A program made the translations under genes and the position numbers. A model generated the notes under the pieces. It searched no databases, had not been told where the DNA came from, and worked only from the letters and a program-made list of their open reading frames with translations. A stretch of 64,000 nucleotides of DNA from the NCBI GenBank assembly GCA_020974905.1, contig CP087563.1, forward strand, positions 1,612,001 to 1,676,000. The letters run 5' to 3'. Below, one piece after another: positions 1-9,600 of this stretch. The first letter of the stretch is position 1, and every line of letters begins with the position of its first letter. Origin of the DNA: Planctomycetes bacterium syqfu (GTDB taxonomy: Bacteria; Planctomycetota; Phycisphaerae; Phycisphaerales; Phycisphaeraceae).

Positions 1-167
1 GGCAAGTGGAGATAAACGATATGGAATGATCTGAAGTTCCAATGTTCATTTTCGTTCACCCTGTTTGAACAAAACCCCTGATTTTTGCACAGAAGTCCTG
101 ATTAGGAAGACAAAAACGCTTCATGACTTTGCATGGACAATCGCATGCCGGGTAAACTGGCTGGCTT

Positions 168-1610
168 ATGCAGACGCATCCAGTCATTGAAGAGTTGACG
201 CGTGTGGTGGGTGAGAAAAATATTGTCACCGACCCAAACGAGCTGCGTGTCTATGAGTGTGACGGCTTTCCCATTGCCAAGGGCATGCCGCTGGCGGTGG
301 TGTTCCCGGAGAACACCGAGCAAGTCAGCGCGGTGGTCAAGGCACTGAACACGCACGAGCTTGCCATTGTCCCGCGTGGCAGTGGGACGGGTCTGGCGGG
401 CGGCAGCGTGGTCTACGACCAAGGCGTGATCATCTGCACCAGTCGGATGACGGCGATTCAGAAAGTCGATCTGGAAAACCGCGTGGCCGTGGTGCAATCG
501 GGTTGTCGCAACACGTCACTCACCGATGCCATCGCCTGCACCGGACTGCGCTTTTCACCTGACCCATCCAGCCAACGCGCTGCAACCATCGGCGGCAATG
601 TCTGCACCAATGCCGGCGGGATCAACACGCTTAAACACGGCGTAACGACGAATCACATTTTAGGTTTGGAAGTGGTCTTACCCGATGGTGAAATTCTGCT
701 CACCCGCGCCAACCAATGCTACGACGGCATCGGCCCGGACTTGCCGGGGGTGATCTGTGGCAGTGAAGGTATCCTCGGCATTGTCACCCGCGTCTGGTGT
801 CGCCTGGTACCTGACCCCAAGGCATTTCGCACGATTTACGCAGTGTTCAAATCCAACTTCGACGCATGCAAAACCGTTGCTGACGTCATCGCCTCGGGCA
901 TCCTCCCCACCAGTATGGAGATGATGGATGGTACGATGATTCAGGTCGTCGAAAACGCGTTTCACTTCGGCTTTGACACCTCTGCCGGTGCCCTGCTGCT
1001 CATTGAAGTCGATGGCGTGGACGAAATTCTGGATGACGAAATGAAAGTCATCATCGACATCGCCAAAGCCAACCATGCCTTTGACATTCAGTTCTGTAAA
1101 GACGCAGCACGGCGCGCCGAGTTGTGGTCAGCACGCAAGAAGACGTTCGGTGCGATCGGTCGGATCAGTCGCAGTTACTGCACGATGGATGCCTGCGTGC
1201 CCCGCTCGATGCTCCCCGAAGTCGTTGCCAGGGTCACCGAGATTGGCAAGGAATACGATCTGCAAATCAACAACGTCTTTCATGCTGGTGATGGCAACAT
1301 CCATCCCATCCTGCTGTTTAATGAAGATAAGCCCGAAGAAGTTCAGCGTGTCATGCAAGCCAGCGAGAAAATCCTCGAATACTGCGTCACCGTCGGGGGC
1401 ACCATCACCGGTGAACACGGCGTGGGCGTGGAAAAACTCGCACTCATGCATGCCATGTTCGACAAGCCAACTTTGAAAATGTTCCTTGATCTGAAAAAAG
1501 CTTTCGACCCCAAACAACAATTCAACGACGCCAAGCTCATCCCCAGTGACAAGATGGTGGTCGAGTTGCATCAATCCCCCTTGGCCAATGTGCCCGGAGG
1601 TGCGATGTGA
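168..1610 (+). CDS. glcD: Glycolate oxidase FAD subunit GlcD
   Basis: This 480-residue FAD-linked oxidase is the catalytic subunit of glycolate oxidase, which turns glycolate into glyoxylate and passes electrons through GlcE and GlcF to the membrane quinone pool. The N-terminal half has the PCMH-type FAD-binding pattern (PRGSGTGLAGG near residue 70, then GGNVCTNAGG near 145). The C-terminal half has the family signatures HAGDGNIHP (about 370) and TGEHGVG (about 415). Length fits the family. It opens a three-gene operon; its TGA lies inside the start of glcE. The start is the first in-frame ATG before the conserved N-terminus, but no strong ribosome site precedes it. D-lactate dehydrogenase relatives look similar; the glcE and glcF neighbours decide for glycolate. 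Confidence 0.93.
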   Translation: MQTHPVIEELTRVVGEKNIVTDPNELRVYECDGFPIAKGMPLAVVFPENTEQVSAVVKALNTHELAIVPRGSGTGLAGGSVVYDQGVIICTSRMTAIQKVDLENRVAVVQSGCRNTSLTDAIACTGLRFSPDPSSQRAATIGGNVCTNAGGINTLKHGVTTNHILGLEVVLPDGEILLTRANQCYDGIGPDLPGVICGSEGILGIVTRVWCRLVPDPKAFRTIYAVFKSNFDACKTVADVIASGILPTSMEMMDGTMIQVVENAFHFGFDTSAGALLLIEVDGVDEILDDEMKVIIDIAKANHAFDIQFCKDAARRAELWSARKKTFGAIGRISRSYCTMDACVPRSMLPEVVARVTEIGKEYDLQINNVFHAGDGNIHPILLFNEDKPEEVQRVMQASEKILEYCVTVGGTITGEHGVGVEKLALMHAMFDKPTLKMFLDLKKAFDPKQQFNDAKLIPSDKMVVELHQSPLANVPGGAM

Positions 1611-2764
1611 CGTTAACCCTCTCTTCACTGGACCAACTCACCGACGCAGTCAACGAAGCGCGGACCACCCAAACGCCGCTGGTGGACTACGGCATTTATC
1701 ATGCCAAACTCGGTCACCTACCGCCTGAGAAGCATACGCCCTACACCCTCAGCGGTGATATCCTCGAACACTACGTCAACGACTTTACCGTCCGCGCCCA
1801 CGCAGGCATCACCATCGGTCAACTCAATGCCCAACTCTTTGAGCAGAACCAGTTCATCCCCATCAACTGTGATGATGATCTGACGCTCGGCGAAGTGATC
1901 AATCACAATGTCTACGGCTCACTGCGTCTGCGGTATGGCTCAATGCGTGATCAACTGCTGGGGCTGCATTACCTGGACAATGGTGCCAACGACATTCACG
2001 TCGGCGGACGCACCGTCAAGAACGTTGCAGGCCTCGACGTCACACGTTTGATGATCGGCTCGATGGGTGAACTCGGACTCATCCATCAAGCAACGCTGCG
2101 GACTTATGCTTTGCCCGCCGAAGTCGCCCGTGTGGATCTGGAATTCAAGTCGCTGGACTTACTGCCCCAGCAGATCACCGACTGGATGCTGAGCCCTGCC
2201 TATCCAAGCTCGATTTACCTGCGTCGCCTGGGGGATGCCTGGCATATTGAACTGGGTTACCTGGGCAACACCAAAGCCAATGACGTGCAGGTCAAAGCAC
2301 TCAAAGATTCGATCACCAACATTGATGACATCGAGTTAACCGACGAACGTCGCGTCACCGTGCCCGAGCATTTGAAGTTCGGCAATCAGGGTCGAAGCTG
2401 GCAACGCAAAACCAAAACACTCGTCAAAGCCATCTGCCCCCCGCGTGAGATTCCCCTGCTGGCAAACACCCTTGCTGACATGGGCGTCACGCAGATCGGT
2501 GGCTACCCCACGCATGGCTGTCTACTTGCAGCAGGTGCGCTGACATCCGAAATGGACCTCAAACTCCAGGACATGCTCCAGCCTATCGGCGGGATGCGTC
2601 AGTGGATTATCCCACCGGTTTACGATGACGGCCGAACGTCCTGCGTCACTCCCTTTGCCCCCGAGCAACCCGACTGGGCTTTTCTCCGTCGCATCAAGAA
2701 AACCATGGACCCCCGGAATTTATTTAATCCAGGACGCTTTATCGAAACGGAGGAATCAGCATGA
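1607..2764 (+). CDS. glcE: Glycolate oxidase subunit GlcE (FAD-binding)
   Basis: This 385-residue protein is the second FAD-binding subunit of glycolate oxidase. It has a shortened PCMH fold with the motif GGRTVKNVAGLDVTRLM near residues 125-140, typical of GlcE, and ends with the family pattern DPRNLFNPGRF. It starts with GTG, overlapping the glcD stop, and a strong ribosome site (CGGAGG at 1595-1600) sits 6 nt upstream, which settles the start. Its own stop overlaps the glcF start. Together with glcD and glcF it should form the membrane-associated GlcDEF complex feeding glyoxylate into central metabolism. Confidence 0.9.
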   Translation: MTLTLSSLDQLTDAVNEARTTQTPLVDYGIYHAKLGHLPPEKHTPYTLSGDILEHYVNDFTVRAHAGITIGQLNAQLFEQNQFIPINCDDDLTLGEVINHNVYGSLRLRYGSMRDQLLGLHYLDNGANDIHVGGRTVKNVAGLDVTRLMIGSMGELGLIHQATLRTYALPAEVARVDLEFKSLDLLPQQITDWMLSPAYPSSIYLRRLGDAWHIELGYLGNTKANDVQVKALKDSITNIDDIELTDERRVTVPEHLKFGNQGRSWQRKTKTLVKAICPPREIPLLANTLADMGVTQIGGYPTHGCLLAAGALTSEMDLKLQDMLQPIGGMRQWIIPPVYDDGRTSCVTPFAPEQPDWAFLRRIKKTMDPRNLFNPGRFIETEESA

Positions 2765-4137
2765 CGCAGACCTCCACCCCATCTTCATGCAAAGTGGTCT
2801 CCGGACTGGGTGATCAGGCAGCGGGTAAACCCGTCGGGCTGGACATCCTGAATCTGGATGATCATGCCTACGACCGCGCGCTGTCCTGTGTGCACTGTGG
2901 TTTGTGTTTACCGGTCTGCCCGACCTACACGCAAAACGGTCTGGAGTCCGACTCCCCGCGTGGCCGAATTTACATGATGAAAGGCCTTGCTGACGGCGTG
3001 GTTGAACCCACGGACAACGTGCTTAAACACCTTGATCTGTGTCTGGATTGCCAAGCCTGCGAAACCATCTGCCCCTCAGGTGTGGTGTATCACGAACTGC
3101 TTGAAGACACGCGCGCCAAACTCAAACCCAAACGCAAATTCAAGTTCACCGACAAGCTGGTGCAGTCGATTTTCCTTTACGGTTTCACCAAGCCGCTGCG
3201 TTTGAAACTCATGCTTTTACCCGTGCGGATCATGCAGAAACTCGGCTTGTACAAACTCGTTCTCAAATCCGGCATCACCAAAGCACTGCCCAATCAATTC
3301 CAGAAGATGCAGCAGATGCTCCCCGATGACGGACCGCTTTGGGAACGGGGCCTGCAAGCCTACTACCCGCCGACGGACAACACCGTGGATGGCAAGCCCC
3401 GCGCCCGCGTTGCCATGTTCCCCGGCTGTGTCGGCAGTGTGATGTATCAAGACGTCAACCGCAAAACGATTGAAGTCCTGCAACACTTAGGCTGTGAGAT
3501 TATCGTCCCACGCAAGGCGACTTGCTGCGGTGCGATTCATCATCATGCCGGTGAAGACAAAGACGCTCGCGACTTTGCCCGTCAGAACATCAAGGCGTAT
3601 CTGAACGTCAAAGACAAGCCGGACTTTATCGTGAATAACATTGCAGGCTGCGGTGCAGGCTTGCGTGAGTTTGATCATCTGCTTCGTGATGACACGCAGT
3701 ACGCTGATCAAGCCAAGGACTTTGTTTCGCGTGTGCGTGATGTCTGCGAATTGATTGATGAGCTTGATCCGCCGACGCCGTCGAATCGTGTTGCCAAGAC
3801 GATCACGTATCACCATGCTTGTCACTTGCTTCACGCTCAGCGTGCTGGTGATCCGCCGTTGCGTTTGCTCAAACGGGTGATGGGTTTGAAGATCGTGCCC
3901 TTGGAAGAAGCCGACTTTTGCTGCGGTGCTGCGGGGACGTATAACCTGACGCAACCGGAGATGGCCATGGATTTAGCCGAACGCAAAATCCGTCACATCC
4001 AGGAAAGCGGTGCATCGATCGTGGTGATGAGCAACGTGGGCTGCGCCATGCAGATCACCTCCGAAGCCAAAAGGTTGGGTGTAAGCTTGACCACTGAACA
4101 TCCGGTGGAGATTTTGCATCGGGCGTATCTGGGGTGA
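2761..4137 (+). CDS. glcF: Glycolate oxidase iron-sulfur subunit GlcF
   Basis: This 458-residue protein carries electrons from the flavin subunits to quinone. Two 4Fe-4S ferredoxin motifs are visible near the N-terminus (CVHCGLCLPVCPTY near 42-55 and CLDCQACETICPSG near 93-106). Two cysteine-rich CCG domains follow, with CCGAIHHHAGED near 255 and CCGAAGTYN near 385. This is the normal GlcF architecture and length. ATG at 2761 overlaps the glcE stop (ATGA), so translation is probably coupled. No transporter or glyoxylate-handling enzyme follows. The next feature is a tRNA about 40 nt downstream on the same strand. Confidence 0.92.
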   Translation: MTQTSTPSSCKVVSGLGDQAAGKPVGLDILNLDDHAYDRALSCVHCGLCLPVCPTYTQNGLESDSPRGRIYMMKGLADGVVEPTDNVLKHLDLCLDCQACETICPSGVVYHELLEDTRAKLKPKRKFKFTDKLVQSIFLYGFTKPLRLKLMLLPVRIMQKLGLYKLVLKSGITKALPNQFQKMQQMLPDDGPLWERGLQAYYPPTDNTVDGKPRARVAMFPGCVGSVMYQDVNRKTIEVLQHLGCEIIVPRKATCCGAIHHHAGEDKDARDFARQNIKAYLNVKDKPDFIVNNIAGCGAGLREFDHLLRDDTQYADQAKDFVSRVRDVCELIDELDPPTPSNRVAKTITYHHACHLLHAQRAGDPPLRLLKRVMGLKIVPLEEADFCCGAAGTYNLTQPEMAMDLAERKIRHIQESGASIVVMSNVGCAMQITSEAKRLGVSLTTEHPVEILHRAYLG

Positions 4138-4176
4138 ACGTGACATCCACGACATTCTGAATAGCATCAACTATTC

Positions 4177-4289
4177 GGCCGGGTAGGTATAACTGGGAAT
4201 ACCGGCGAGTTTGAAACTCGTTTTGGGGTGGTTTACACCTCAAATGGCGCGAAAGCGGCATAGTGTTGGTTCGAATCCAACCCCGGCCA
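4177..4289 (+). tRNA. tRNA-Ser (anticodon UGA), atypical, 113 nt
   Basis: A full cloverleaf can be drawn. The acceptor stem GGCCGGG (4177-4183) pairs perfectly with 4282-4288. The D stem is GGTA/TACC (4186-4189, 4200-4203). The anticodon stem GCGAG/CTCGT encloses loop TTTGAAA (4210-4216), giving anticodon TGA. The T arm is GTTGG-TTCGAAT-CCAAC (4265-4281). CCA is not encoded. The variable region is 43 nt instead of the usual 15-20 of serine tRNAs. It forms two hairpins: a 9-bp stem with one G-T pair (4222-4230 with 4236-4244) and a GAAA-capped stem (4245-4250 with 4255-4260) containing a G-G mismatch. Position 14 appears to be T instead of the near-invariant A, and the discriminator is A. Serine identity is inferred from the anticodon and long variable arm. 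It may be functional, specialised or decaying. Confidence 0.72.
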
Positions 4290-4346
4290 TTTATCTCAAA
4301 ATACAAACGCAATCGCGCTAAACCGCAAGCGGTTTATGTGTGCTTG

Positions 4347-5387
4347 TTATTTCAAATCGCCCAACAACGTTGGGATGATTTTTTCTGCGACGCTCTTGCC
4401 CAGCAGGTGAATGCCATCGCCGTCGGGGTGGAGCTGGTCGGGCATGTGGTTGACCATGTCAGGGCCGAAGAGTTCCAGGCCATCGAAGTAGAACAGGTGT
4501 TGATCGTTGTCATGCATCTGCACGGTTTGAACAGCGATCTTGACCTGGTTGCGGTAGTCGCTGAGTGACATGCCCACGCCATTGGGGACGTCTTCGCGTG
4601 GCGGGGAACTGATGGGTGAGATGATCATCAGCGGTGTGACGGGGTGCCCTTCTCGGATGGTCTTGATCATGCCAATGACGTTGGGGATGAAGGAGCGTTC
4701 GTTGTAGCTGCAACTGCCCTGAATGTTAATGCCAACGCAGCAACTGATGATGTCTGCTGAACAGCCACGGATGTCGTTAAGCACCATGGGGTCGAGGTGA
4801 CATTGGCCGCCAAAGCCAAGTGAGGTGACGTTCAGCCCACACGCAGCAGCCACCAACACCGGCCAGACTTCCGAGGGGCCGTGTGCCTGTCGACCGTGGG
4901 TGATGGAACTGCCATAGGTCAGCCACTTGGTGCGGGTGTCGTTAAACGGTTTGGTGGTGGCGTTATCATCGATGGCCACACTTTGCACCAGTGTCGGGTG
5001 GAACTGGTCAAGCCAAATCTCCAGTCGGTGTTCGCCTTTGGGGATGTCGATGAATTTGAACTCGCAGACTTTGTTCACTTCGTTGGGAAGTTTGACGCGT
5101 TGATGGAACTTGCCATCGACGGTCAGGTCCATGCGGAACCATTCGTCCATGTTCTCTTCACTGGTGTATCGCTTGTGGGTCGCGGTGACGGTGAGCGTGG
5201 TGGTATCACTGATGAGATTCATGCGAACCCCAGCCGGTGATGAGGCACGACCGATCAGACCTTCGTGGTGATACAACGGCAGGTCATCAAATCGTAGACG
5301 CCAGGGACGAATCCCGTCATCCGATCTTTCGAGACTGATGTGACCGGCGAATTGGATGGGACCGTTTTGGAGTGGGAGATTTTGCAT
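4347..5387 (-). CDS. SGNH/GDSL-family hydrolase
   Basis: This protein of about 346 residues has the SGNH esterase blocks in order: GSSITHG (nucleophile Ser), a Gly block at GFGGQCH, GINIQG, and DQLHPDGDGIHLLG with the catalytic Asp and His. An N-terminal beta-sandwich-like region of about 150 residues precedes the catalytic part, as in carbohydrate esterases acting on acetylated sugars. No signal peptide is seen with the chosen start. Longer in-frame starts exist up to 5525, but those residues look unlike protein, so ATG at 5385-5387 is preferred even though its ribosome site is weak. It is divergent from pdxJ. The substrate cannot be told from sequence. Confidence 0.8.
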   Translation of the reverse strand: MQNLPLQNGPIQFAGHISLERSDDGIRPWRLRFDDLPLYHHEGLIGRASSPAGVRMNLISDTTTLTVTATHKRYTSEENMDEWFRMDLTVDGKFHQRVKLPNEVNKVCEFKFIDIPKGEHRLEIWLDQFHPTLVQSVAIDDNATTKPFNDTRTKWLTYGSSITHGRQAHGPSEVWPVLVAAACGLNVTSLGFGGQCHLDPMVLNDIRGCSADIISCCVGINIQGSCSYNERSFIPNVIGMIKTIREGHPVTPLMIISPISSPPREDVPNGVGMSLSDYRNQVKIAVQTVQMHDNDQHLFYFDGLELFGPDMVNHMPDQLHPDGDGIHLLGKSVAEKIIPTLLGDLK

Positions 5388-5568
5388 GGGGATTGAATGT
5401 AGTTTGACCGGGTCAGTTGTCAAGGATCGAAAACGCGAGCAGTTGGCCCAAGCAATCGGATGGGTGATTGGATGTCTGTTGATTTTGTCATGGTTACGGG
5501 TGCATAACGGTAAAAAAACATCCATAAAAGGTACAACAAGCTCATTTGGAGTAAATAGGCGTCAGAAT

Positions 5569-5625
5569 ACAGATCGGATTTGCGACGAAAATGTCTGAGC
5601 CCCCTGTTACCCATTGCCGATCTGT
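5569..5625 (+). promoter_or_regulatory. Inverted repeat in pdxJ leader
   Basis: ACAGATCGG (5569-5577) and CCGATCTGT (5617-5625) form a perfect 9-bp inverted repeat with a 39-nt loop, ending 15 nt before the pdxJ ATG. It could be an RNA stem that affects translation of pdxJ or a protein site. It matches no riboswitch class that I recognise. Confidence 0.3.
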
Positions 5626-5639
5626 GTTACCTTACTCCG

Positions 5640-6392
5640 ATGATTCAACTTGGTGTCAATATCGATCATGTGGCGACTGTTCGCCAGGCCCGTCGGACGT
5701 ATGAACCGGACCCGGTCTGGGCGGCTGCCGAGGCTCAACTTGGTGGTGCCGACGGGATCACGATGCACTTGCGTGAAGACCGCCGTCACATTCAGGATCA
5801 CGATGTCGAACGTGTCAAGCAGATGTGTCACGTCAAGCTCAATCTGGAGATGGCAGCGACGGACGAAATGGTGAAGATCGCCTGTCGGATCAAGCCTACG
5901 TTATCGATGTTGGTGCCTGAAGGTCGCACGGAAATCACCACCGAAGGCGGGTTGAATGTGCTTGGGCAAAAAAAACGTCTGACGGATGTGGTTGCCCAAT
6001 TACATGATTCGGGTATGCAGGTCAGCGCGTTCATTGACGCGGACGTTGCCCAGATCGAAGCCGCTGCCGAGGTTGGGTTTGATACCTGTGAAATTCACAC
6101 CGGTCCTTATGCCCATGCGTACTACGAAAGTGGTTCGCAGATCTCTGCCCCGGCAGTCCAGGCGGAGTTGGACAAGGTGATTGACGGCGGTAAACGCATT
6201 GTTCAACTGGGGATGCGCTTTAACGCTGGTCATGCGTTAAACTATGTGAATGTTCACCCGATCGCTGCAATCAACGGAATTTGCGAGTTACACATCGGCC
6301 ACGCCATTGTCAGCCGGGCGATTTTTACCGGCTTGAAAAGCGCGGTTTGCGAGATGAAATCACTGATGGTCAGTGCTGCAAAAACCAGCTAA
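5640..6392 (+). CDS. pdxJ: Pyridoxine 5'-phosphate synthase PdxJ
   Basis: This 250-residue TIM-barrel enzyme makes pyridoxine 5'-phosphate from 3-amino-2-oxopropyl phosphate and 1-deoxy-D-xylulose 5-phosphate, in the DXP-dependent vitamin B6 pathway. The N-terminus LGVNIDHVATVRQARRT is the family hallmark. GITMHLREDRRHIQD (near 42), EIHTGPYAHAYY (near 150) and AGHALNYVNV (near 200) match other conserved blocks. The start ATG at 5640 places this N-terminus correctly; an upstream in-frame ATG at 5580 would add 20 residues not seen in the family. It stands alone, with no pdxA nearby. Confidence 0.95.
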   Translation: MIQLGVNIDHVATVRQARRTYEPDPVWAAAEAQLGGADGITMHLREDRRHIQDHDVERVKQMCHVKLNLEMAATDEMVKIACRIKPTLSMLVPEGRTEITTEGGLNVLGQKKRLTDVVAQLHDSGMQVSAFIDADVAQIEAAAEVGFDTCEIHTGPYAHAYYESGSQISAPAVQAELDKVIDGGKRIVQLGMRFNAGHALNYVNVHPIAAINGICELHIGHAIVSRAIFTGLKSAVCEMKSLMVSAAKTS

Positions 6393-6460
6393 AAAGACAG
6401 TTGGAGCCTTTATATTTGTTGAAAGTCGTTCAGTCATACCCCTGATCCACCAAAATGCAC

Positions 6461-6489
6461 TTGCATCGGATGTGACAAGGGTTTAGACT
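6461..6489 (+). promoter_or_regulatory. Candidate sigma70 promoter for secretin gene
   Basis: TTGCAT (6461-6466) and TAGACT (6484-6489) are spaced by 17 nt, a good vegetative promoter match. It would give a leader of about 120 nt before the secretin start. Pattern match only. Confidence 0.4.
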
Positions 6490-6614
6490 GCTGCATCGGG
6501 TTACATAGTCCGGTATTAATGCCGGTCGCGACGTTGGTAACCACACCCACACACACGCGTGTGAATCGTCTGCCGATTCACATGACTCCGTCGGCTATTC
6601 TGACGCAGGGAGGC

Positions 6615-9600
6615 ATGACATTGGTCAAACGCCAATTCTCCGTTTTGTTCCTTCTATGTCATATGGTTCTGTTATGCAGTCTCACGGTGACTGCATTGGC
6701 ACAGGGCTCGGATGACGAAAAACTCTTCAATCAGTTCATGCAACTGGTGGAAAAAGGCGATTATGACGCTGCACAACAGATCAATATCGACGTGCTGCGA
6801 CTTGATGCCAAACAGCGGGTCAAGTACCTGCAAGTCCTCCAGGATCTCGAACGCATGGCGGATGTGAAGACCGACCCGGATGTGCTCTTAGCCTCCGGTC
6901 GTGACGCAGCAGCCAAGAGCCAGACGGTTCGTGCGACAGGCTTTTTCAAAGCCGTCCTCAAGCACCCTAAGGCAAGTAGCGCCCAGCAGCAGCAGGCCTC
7001 CAGTGCACTTGCTGAACTCCGTCGTCAATCTCACCCTGAAATATCCGAAGCCCAGGCCAAGATCGCCCAGGCGACGCAGGCCATTCATGAAGGTGATCTT
7101 GACGGTGCAGAACGCTTGCTTCTCTCAGTCAAGAACTCGAAGGTTGATCTGGGTTGGTTTGAAAATGAACGCATCGCCAAGCAGCTTGATCTGATCAAAC
7201 AAATTCGCAGCGGCAAGGTTCCGGCAACCGCCCGTAACCCGCTGGCTCAAGGCGCTTCCAACGACGCCCTGGCTCAAGCCAAGCAACTCTATGCCCAGGA
7301 AAAGATGGTCGAAGCCCGCCAGGCAGAACGCGAAGGCAACTACCGTCTTGCAGTCGAAGCCTACGAAAAAATTCTCAAGATTGATCCGGACAGCGCCCAG
7401 GCCAAGGAAGGTTTGGCATCGGCTCAGCTTAAGGCCAATCAGCGCCTGATGCCCCGCAGCGTGCTGACCAATGACATGCAGCAGATCCGTCTGCGTGCCG
7501 CTGCCACCGAAGCCGAGTTCAAGGAACTGTACAACAAGGCTGACACCCTTCGTCAGCAAGGCAACTTCACTGCTGCCTCCGAAGCTGTTCAGCAGGCTAA
7601 AGTCACCCTCGACCGTAGCCAGAACTTCCTTTCGGCTTCGCGTTACAGCCAGCTTCGTGAAAGTGCCACCTCACTGGGTGTTCAGATCAGCCAGGAACAG
7701 GAACTTGCCGAAGCCAGCCTCAAGCAGAAGCTTGAAGAGCAGCGTCGCGAAGATGCTTCCAATCGTCGCCAGACGGCTTTGGTCGAACGTGACAAGCAGG
7801 TTCAGGACCTGATGAAACGTGCAGTGGATCTGCGTCGTGAACAGAAATATGAGCGTGCCATCGAACTGCTCAAGCAGGCTCGCTTCCTGGACCCGACCAA
7901 TCCCGCGGTTGCCCTGCTTCAGGAAACCATGGAAGACACGCTGCAGTTTGTCAAAGTCCGTGACCTGCGTCGCGAACGTGGCAAGCTCATGCAGATCAAC
8001 AGCACGGAAAACTTCGAATCCACCCTCCCCTACAACGAACTGATGACCTTCCCCGCCGACTGGCCGGAACTGACTTACCGTCGTCGTCAGACCGCTGCAG
8101 GTGACGATGCAGGCACCTCGGAAATCACCCGTCGTGTTCAGCAGAGTCTCAATGAATCAATCAACGTGGACTTTGAAGCCAACAAACTCGAAACCTCCAT
8201 CGCCTTTATCCGTGACAACACCAACGTCAACTTCGTGATCAACTGGACCGCGATGACCAACGTTGGTGTGGAACCTGACCTGCCGATCACACTCAAGATC
8301 AGCAACGTCCCTGCATCACAGGCGTTGACCTTGGTCCTGCAGCAGGCCTCTGCCAACAACGAACTGGACCCTGTGTCCTACGCTGTCAAAGACGGTATCG
8401 TGGAAATCTCCACACTTCGTGACCTCAAGCGTCGTACCGCCTTCCTGCGTTCCTATGACATCCGCGACCTTCTGGTCCAGGTGCCCAACTTCGACGGCGC
8501 TCCGGACTTTGACCTGGGCTCAGCACTGAGTTCCAGCAGCAGGGTCGGTGGCGGCGGCGGTAGCGGCAGCGGCGGTGGTGGCGGCGGTAACAGCCGTAAC
8601 AACGTCAACCTCTTCGGTGACTCAGACAACGATGACGATGACGATGATGACGAAGATGCCCGCCTCCAACGTGTCACCGAAATCCTCGAACTCATTCGTA
8701 CCCAAACCGGTACGCAGAGTGACTGGGTTGAATTCGGCGGCGACGTGAGCAGCGTCCGTGAACTCAATGGTCTTCTGCTGGTTCGCACCACCCCGGGTAC
8801 ACATGACGAAATCACCACCCTGCTTGATGAACTGCGTCAGACACGTTCGATGCAAATCTCCGTGGAAGCTCGCTTCCTGCTTGTCGACCAGAACTTCCTG
8901 GAAGAAATCGGCGTCGATGTCGACTTGCAAATCGGTGGCTCAGGCACCGATACGGGCTGGAGCAATACCCAGATCGCACAGGACTCCTACGGTGTCACCG
9001 CTCGTCCGTTCTCAACGGGTATTCCCGGTAGCTTTGGCTCGGCGGGTGCTGCCATCGGTGCACTGGAAGACTTCGTGGCAGGTACCGGCTACTCAAGCAC
9101 TGGTCGCGCACTGGACATCGGTTTCTCATATGTCGATGACTGGGCTGTGAACGTCATGATCCGTGCGACGCAGAACCAACGTCGTGCCATCAGCCTCACC
9201 GCCCCGCGTATCACCTTCTTCAATGGTCAGCAGGCCTATGTCACCGTGGCCCGTCAGATCGCCTTCATCAGCGACCTTGAACCGGTTCCCGATGCCAACG
9301 GCATGAACCCCACCCTCAGCTTCACGCAGTCCGGTGTGGTTCTTGCAGTGGAAGGTACCATCAGTGCCGACCGCCGTTATGTCACCATGACCGTCCAGCC
9401 CAGCCTGGCAACGATCTCTGAAATTCGCCGTGTCGAATTCCTCGTTGAACTGGATGACAATACCAATAACAACAATAACAACAATAACACTGATGAAGAT
9501 CAGGCAACCTTTGCCACAGGTGCCATCGAAGCCCCGCAGCTTGAACTGACGCAGCTTGAAACCACAGTCAGCGTTCCTGATCAGGGCACCCTGATGCTCG

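Noticed and set aside
4055-4312. Small protein containing GWIRTNT on the minus strand
   Set aside because: The peptide is the antisense translation of a serine tRNA, a known annotation artefact; here it supports the tRNA call.
8541-8662. CRISPR or minisatellite array
   Set aside because: The repetition is only of Gly and Asp codons in frame within the secretin gene; there are no spacers.
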